From: DAIRVC01 sp036803025
Lineage (GTDB): Bacteria; Chloroflexota; Anaerolineae; Anaerolineales; E44-bin32
DNA: 13,638 nt
NCBI GenBank assembly: GCA_036803025.1
Contig: DAIRVC010000064.1
Location: forward strand, 1-13,638
Direction: 5' to 3'
Shown here: piece after piece, positions 13,605 to 13,638 of the stretch
Layout: the number at the start of each line of letters is the position of its first letter
Position numbering within the stretch: the stretch's first letter is position 1
The notes under the pieces: generated by a model
Databases searched by the model: none
The model's input: the letters and a program-made list of their open reading frames with translations, nothing else
Told to the model about the DNA's origin: nothing
Made by a program: the position numbers and the translations under genes

Positions 13605-13638
13605 CGGCGATGATCCTCGAATCGGACCTGGCCGGGTA

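Noticed and set aside
13577..13638. Start of a plus-strand gene at 13577 after GGAGG
   Set aside because: The GGAGG is only one base from the ATG and the open frame is only 20 codons before the window ends, so it cannot be judged.
1..13638. CRISPR arrays, tRNA/rRNA genes, insertion sequences or attachment sites
   Set aside because: No regular repeats, cloverleaf-like sequence, transposase motifs or flanking direct repeats were seen on either strand.

Overview
The window is GC-rich and almost wholly coding. It holds one long plus-strand operon of flavin and iron-sulfur redox proteins (1 to about 11607), then two minus-strand genes for surface proteins (11762-13535). The methanogen-like heterodisulfide reductase (Hdr) genes, the high GC and a Thr/Pro-rich LysM membrane protein suggest an anaerobic bacterium, most like Chloroflexota (Anaerolineae or relatives). 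That placement is inference; the window has no rRNA or marker gene.

Left module (1-5592): the tail of an MvhD-like [2Fe-2S] subunit, an FrhB/FdhB-family protein, a short HdrA, a fused HdrC-HdrB (HdrD-type) protein, and a second HdrA. The two HdrA proteins are complementary. The first has the flavin core with the inserted ferredoxin region. The second has the N-terminal domain, a flavin core without the insert, and the C-terminal ferredoxin domain. Together they contain every domain of one canonical HdrA plus a second flavin core.

Middle module (5631-8910): a second FrhB/FdhB paralog, a small protein with two [4Fe-4S] sites, an SdhB/NuoG-like protein with one [2Fe-2S] and two [4Fe-4S] sites, and an acyl-CoA dehydrogenase-fold protein with eroded signature motifs. 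Right module (8914-11607): a third FrhB/FdhB paralog and a succinate dehydrogenase/fumarate reductase-like flavoprotein. The flavoprotein has Asn where the FAD-linking His normally sits, lacks the usual C-terminal helical domain, and carries a long N-terminal extension.

Most plus-strand genes overlap or are 3-39 bases apart, so they are probably co-transcribed from a promoter left of the window. No membrane anchor (SdhC/D), cytochrome or quinone-binding protein is encoded here, so the system looks cytoplasmic. The working hypothesis is a flavin-based electron bifurcating or confurcating assembly. In it the FrhB/FdhB proteins exchange electrons with a soluble carrier (NAD(P)H, F420 or ferredoxin), the HdrA pair divides them, and HdrBC, the SdhA-like flavoprotein or the acyl-CoA dehydrogenase-like protein reduce or oxidise organic substrates. 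The substrates cannot be read from the sequence.

The convergent intergenic region (11608-11761) has two GC-rich hairpins that fit terminators. Beyond it are a single-pass membrane protein with two LysM domains and a lipoprotein esterase, with no evident link to the redox operon.
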